Source: Microcaldota archaeon (GTDB lineage Archaea; Micrarchaeota; Micrarchaeia; Anstonellales; Anstonellaceae). Taken from it: a DNA stretch of 15,852 bases. A program made the position numbers and the translations under genes. The stretch spans positions 1 through 15,852 of the forward strand of contig JAKAME010000032.1 in the NCBI GenBank assembly GCA_021813025.1, given 5' to 3'. The notes below the pieces were generated by a model. That model worked only from the letters and a program-made list of their open reading frames with translations. It searched no databases and was not told where the DNA came from. This document shows positions 12,917 to 15,852 of this stretch, piece after piece (position 1 is the stretch's first letter; each line of letters opens with the position of its first letter).

Positions 12917-13201
12917 ATGATGCTACTCAAGAAGCTGCTCTACTGGCTCATCGCCGGCTCGCGCGGCGGCCAAAACCGGGCGAGAATCATCATGTTCATC
13001 TCCAAACATCCGGCCAATGCCAAGCGCATCGCGGACGGGCTGGAGATGGATTATAAGACCGCCCTGCACCATCTGGGAGTGCTCCTAAAGCACGACCTGC
13101 TGGATTGCATCGGGGAAGGATATGGCAAGGCCTATGCGCTGTCGCCAGAGATGGAGGGGATGCTGGATGAAGTCCGCAGATTTCTCGAAAAAGCGCGCTG
13201 A
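12917..13201 (+). CDS. Archaeal winged-helix (ArsR-like) regulator
   Basis: This 94-residue DNA-binding protein has an N-terminal helix (LLKKLLYWLIAGSRGGQNRARIIMFI) and a winged HTH (ANAKRIADGLEMDYKTALHHLGVLLKHDLL, then wing CIGEGYGKAYALSPEME). It ends in a helix likely used for dimerisation. The pattern D-Y-K-T-x-x-H-H-L is typical of a widespread archaeal wHTH group often encoded beside small membrane proteins. Only Cys64 and a few His are available for metal, so metal sensing is not evident. It overlaps the next gene by 35 bases, so the two are co-translated and probably functionally linked. Confidence 0.9.
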   Translation: MMLLKKLLYWLIAGSRGGQNRARIIMFISKHPANAKRIADGLEMDYKTALHHLGVLLKHDLLDCIGEGYGKAYALSPEMEGMLDEVRRFLEKAR

Positions 13202-13619
13202 TGGGGGCGATCCGGGGTCCGGGCTCCTGCCGCCAGCGGTCGCCACAGGGCTCGTGCTTCTCACCATCGCCATCCTGTGGGCCACGTCCTCCAATCCCTC
13301 AACGAGCGGGTATGCCGGCTGTCTGGCGGCCCTTGGTCCGGCCGCCCCGACTGGCCTGGCCAACTCGCTGGGCATTGTCAACATCCTCCTGCTGGCCTGG
13401 CTCATCGCGCAGTATGTGCAGATGTATCTCCGCGTGCGCAGCGAATTCACGCTTGGCCTGATTGTTCTGGCCTATGTGCTGCTGGCCCACGCGCTGATGA
13501 GCAATTCGGCCCTCTTCCCGAATCTCGCGCTGCACAGCGCCTACGGCTGGTCCATCATCCTGCAGAACCTGCTCACCACGGCGGCGACAGGAGTGCTGCT
13601 CTACCTCAATTCGAGATAG
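13167..13619 (+). CDS. Four-helix membrane protein paired with the wHTH regulator
   Basis: This 150-residue protein starts at ATG 13167 inside the 3' end of the regulator gene, with GAGGGG just upstream. Four hydrophobic helices are seen at about 20-41, 66-88, 94-112 and 126-147, joined by short loops, ending in LLYLNSR. It resembles small archaeal membrane proteins of DUF7521 type that are coded after an ArsR-like wHTH gene, but the family call is tentative. It may act as sensor or anti-regulator for its partner. Cys52 is the only cysteine. Confidence 0.72.
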   Translation: MKSADFSKKRADGGDPGSGLLPPAVATGLVLLTIAILWATSSNPSTSGYAGCLAALGPAAPTGLANSLGIVNILLLAWLIAQYVQMYLRVRSEFTLGLIVLAYVLLAHALMSNSALFPNLALHSAYGWSIILQNLLTTAATGVLLYLNSR

Positions 13620-13650
13620 GGATTCCATTCAGCCAGAAGCCACCCGTCAC

Positions 13651-13695
13651 CGGCCACGGCCTGAAGGCCGCAATCAACGGCCCTACGGACCGTCC
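13651..13695. repeat. Second-locus copy of the hairpin repeat
   Basis: Between two convergent stop codons, CGGCCT-GA-AGGCCG (13657-13670) forms a perfect stem. CAATCAACGG then leads into an imperfect stem (ACGGCCC/GGACCGT, about 13677-13693). On the reverse strand TTGATTGCGGCCTT.AGGCCGTGG matches TGATTGCGGCCTTTAGGCCGTGG at 3830-3852. The neighbouring stem differs in sequence but keeps its position and pairing. Confidence 0.72.
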
Positions 13696-13696
13696 C

Positions 13697-14491
13697 TCAA
13701 CCCCATTCGTTCTGGCCAAGCGGGGTGAAGTGCATCTCGTCAAGAGCGTTGTCTGCCGGCGCAAGCACGCCCACCAGATAGACGTTGCGGCCGAAGAAGC
13801 CGCGGATGGTGTCGCCGGGCTTGGCGAACAGCTTCTCGCTGCGCATCACCTTGGCCTCGTCAGCGCCGACTATGAGCGGATAGTATTTGTCGCCGGCCAG
13901 GTTCTGGATGGAATAGTCCGAAAGTTTTCCCTCGGCCAGCTGCAGGGCGGGCAGCGTCCGGTTGTCGTCCGCCGCGAGGGTGTAGAAAAGCTTCGGACTC
14001 TTCTCGGTCGAGAGTTTGATATAGGCGACATCCTGCTTTGCCCCAAGTGAATTGAACCGGGCAGCGTCAAGCAGATGGAAACGGTCGACAACCATCCCGG
14101 TCTTGGACAGCACGCCTCCCACGCTCACGTTGAGGCCCTCGAAGTCTTTGAGGAAATCCCCGATTTTGGAGAATTCACCCTCTTTCTTCATGAGCGCGCC
14201 CTCCATGGAGCCGAGCACCACCGAGCCGTCTTCAGGTATAGGCTGGCCCTCGGCCGCCGCAAAGCGGCTCATGGCGTTGTTTCGCGCGTGCGCGATGAGT
14301 TCCGGCTCGCTCGAATCTGTCCATATAACCTTGAGGTGGAGGCCGTCGAACACTTCAAGAGGCGCGCCCTCTCCGCCCATTGCACTGCCCCCCTTGTTGA
14401 GCGTGAAATACCCCACGCTTCCGAACAGGAGGACGAAAACGGCGATAAATACGCCTGCCTTGTTGGCTGACAGGAATTGCATAATGTCCAT
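13697..14491 (-). CDS. Membrane-anchored extracytoplasmic protein, unknown family
   Basis: This 264-residue protein has one N-terminal transmembrane helix (about 11-31), a Gly-rich linker and a soluble domain that is probably outside the cell. I do not recognise the family. The domain contains segments such as LEVFDGLHLKVIWTDSSEPELIAHARNN, a short GVLSKTGMVVDRFHLLDAARFN stretch and DKYYPLIVGADEAKVMRSEKLFAKPGDTIRGFFGRN. It has no cysteine, and Met and His are scattered rather than clustered, so a metal site is not obvious. ATG 14491 has AGGTGAT just upstream and lies 15 bases after the Cu+ ATPase stop, so both are surely co-transcribed. A role beside the copper pump is inferred from that linkage only. 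Confidence 0.82.
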   Translation of the reverse strand: MDIMQFLSANKAGVFIAVFVLLFGSVGYFTLNKGGSAMGGEGAPLEVFDGLHLKVIWTDSSEPELIAHARNNAMSRFAAAEGQPIPEDGSVVLGSMEGALMKKEGEFSKIGDFLKDFEGLNVSVGGVLSKTGMVVDRFHLLDAARFNSLGAKQDVAYIKLSTEKSPKLFYTLAADDNRTLPALQLAEGKLSDYSIQNLAGDKYYPLIVGADEAKVMRSEKLFAKPGDTIRGFFGRNVYLVGVLAPADNALDEMHFTPLGQNEWG

Positions 14492-14506
14492 AGGAAATCA
14501 CCTGAT

Positions 14507-15852
14507 TCACAGTTTGGTCCAGCGCAGAGTCAGCGAATTTACGACCACCGACACCGAAGACAGAGCCATCGCCCCGCCGGCAATGACGGGCGAGAGCAGC
14601 CAGCCTGTGAACGGATAGAGCACGGCTGCCGCAATGGGGATGCCCAGCACGTTGTAGATTAGGGCCCAGAAGAAATTCTGCTTGATTTTGGAAATCGTGG
14701 CGCGCCCCAAGCGGACCGCCCGTGCAACGTCCATGGTGTCGCTCCGCATCAAAACCACGTCGCCGCAGTCAATGGCTATGTCGCTGCCTGAGCCCATTGC
14801 TATCCCAAGGTCGGCCTGCGCCAGCGCGGGCGCGTCATTGATTCCGTCGCCCACCATGGCCACCTTCAGCCCGCGGGCCTGCAGCTTCTGCACCTCTTCC
14901 GCCTTGTCTGAGGGCAGCACTTCGGCCAGCACGTTCTCGATGCCCGCCTGTCGCGCTATGGCCTGCGCCGTGCGCTTGTTGTCGCCGGTTATCATCCACA
15001 CGCTGAGGCCGAGCTTTTTCAGCTCGGCCACGGCCTGCGGCGAGGTTTCCTTCAGGGTGTCGGCCACCGCGAAGAGGCCGACCGGGGTTTTTTGGACGAG
15101 GAGCACCATGGCCGTCTTTCCTTCGCCCTCGAGGGCTTCCATCCGCTCGATGGCGCCGGTCGCGAGGGCGCCGCCGGCGGATTTCATCATCTTCAGGTTT
15201 CCGAACGAAATGAGCTGGCTGCCTATTTTTCCCACTACGCCGTGGCCTGGGACGGCCTTGAACGCTTTTACCGGCAGGAACTTGGCCCCCTGCGCCTTGG
15301 CTTCCTCCACTATGGCGTCCGCAATCGGATGCTCGGAATTCTTCTCAATCGAGGCCGCGAGGGAGAGGATGCGCATGTAGTCAAGCTTGGGGCCAAGCTC
15401 GATGATGTCCGTGACTTTCGGCTTGCCCTGCGTGAGCGTGCCTGTCTTGTCGAAGATTATGGCCTTGACCTTGTGCGTCCCTTCCAGCGCCTCGGCGTTC
15501 TTGAACAGGATGCCTTTCTGCGCCCCAAGGCCCGTGCCCACCATGATGGATGTGGGCGTGGCAAGGCCCAGCGCGCAGGGGCAGGCAATCACCAGCACCG
15601 ACACTGCCGCGAGCAGGGCGAACGAGAATGGGTGGACAGGCATAAGGCTGGCAGGAAGGAATGAGGCGGCAAGCCCTGAAGTCAGCAGCCAGTACCAGCC
15701 AGCAAACGCCAGCAGCGCAATCACTATTACAATCGGAACGAAGACGGCGCTGATTTGGTCCGCGAAGCGCTGGATTGGCGCGCGGCTTCCCTGCGCCTCC
15801 TCCACCAGCTTGACAATCTGCGAGAGCGCGGTGTCGGCGCCCACTTTCTCGG
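14507..15852 (-). CDS. copA: CopA-type Cu+-exporting P1B-1 ATPase (N-terminal part outside window)
   Basis: The window holds the C-terminal 448 residues; the frame is open through the right edge (EKVGADTALSQIV is the first readable part). Motifs include ACPCALGLATP with the metal-site CPC, DKTGTLT with the phosphorylated Asp, EHPIADAI, MITGDN and VGDGINDAPAL. TM7 has YN (LIYNVLGIP) and TM8 has MALSSVSVVVNSL, the residues that define Cu+-specific P1B-1 pumps. It exports Cu+ from the cytoplasm. Any N-terminal heavy-metal-binding domains would lie beyond the window. It is followed at once by the anchored protein gene. Compared with the pump at 4903-6834, it has the copper rather than the zinc signature. 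Confidence 0.96.
   Translation of the reverse strand, partial: EKVGADTALSQIVKLVEEAQGSRAPIQRFADQISAVFVPIVIVIALLAFAGWYWLLTSGLAASFLPASLMPVHPFSFALLAAVSVLVIACPCALGLATPTSIMVGTGLGAQKGILFKNAEALEGTHKVKAIIFDKTGTLTQGKPKVTDIIELGPKLDYMRILSLAASIEKNSEHPIADAIVEEAKAQGAKFLPVKAFKAVPGHGVVGKIGSQLISFGNLKMMKSAGGALATGAIERMEALEGEGKTAMVLLVQKTPVGLFAVADTLKETSPQAVAELKKLGLSVWMITGDNKRTAQAIARQAGIENVLAEVLPSDKAEEVQKLQARGLKVAMVGDGINDAPALAQADLGIAMGSGSDIAIDCGDVVLMRSDTMDVARAVRLGRATISKIKQNFFWALIYNVLGIPIAAAVLYPFTGWLLSPVIAGGAMALSSVSVVVNSLTLRWTKL

Overview
The window looks archaeal. The evidence is a DUF1931-type histone-fold protein, an archaeal-type (ATPase_2) AAA ATPase, a wHTH regulator of archaeal type, GGTG/GGAGGT Shine-Dalgarno sites, and at least five genes whose ATG lies 25-27 bases downstream of a TTTAAATA-like TATA box, the geometry of leaderless archaeal transcripts. 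The DNA is GC-rich. The two-part DsbA-like protein at 8406-9323 recalls proteins I associate with DPANN archaea, but the lineage cannot be fixed from this window.

Layout. 1-759 (-): 5' part of an ATPase_2 NTPase. 893-1063 (+): tiny histone-fold protein, divergent from it. 1356-2093 (-): lipoprotein with a DUF333 segment and a cupredoxin domain carrying the full CuA ligand set. 2227-3099 (+): orphan RnfD/NqrB-like membrane protein. 3174-3648 (-): C-terminal remnant of an IS5/IS4-type transposase, abutting a roughly 220-bp array of hairpins bounded by a perfect 13-bp inverted repeat. 3878-7174 (-): zinc/cadmium-type resistance operon made of a CadC-like ArsR repressor with its operator, a P1B-2 ATPase and a DMT transporter with a His-rich tail. 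7222-9323 (-): SufS-like cysteine desulfurase coupled to a membrane DsbA-like protein. 9392-10261 (-): second DsbA-like protein. 10437-10949 (+): membrane-anchored wHTH protein. 11135-13619 (+): a run of small membrane or secreted proteins (two-TM protein, secreted Met/His-rich protein, bacterial-PH protein, DUF2933-like protein) ending with a wHTH regulator overlapping a four-TM protein. 13697-15852 (-): anchored extracytoplasmic protein of unknown family and the C-terminal part of a CopA-type Cu+ ATPase.

The unifying theme is metal handling, mainly Zn/Cd on the left and copper on the right, together with thiol/disulfide chemistry at the cell surface. The Zn/Cd operon is a clear sensor-pump-transporter unit. 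The right-hand copper region combines a Cu+ exporter with small proteins rich in Met, His and Cys that are plausible copper ligands or chaperones. The CuA lipoprotein, the two DsbA-like proteins with altered active sites and the RnfD-like protein suggest extracytoplasmic redox work, but none has its usual partner genes here. The most unusual DNA is the hairpin array at 3636-3859 and a related copy at about 13651-13695.
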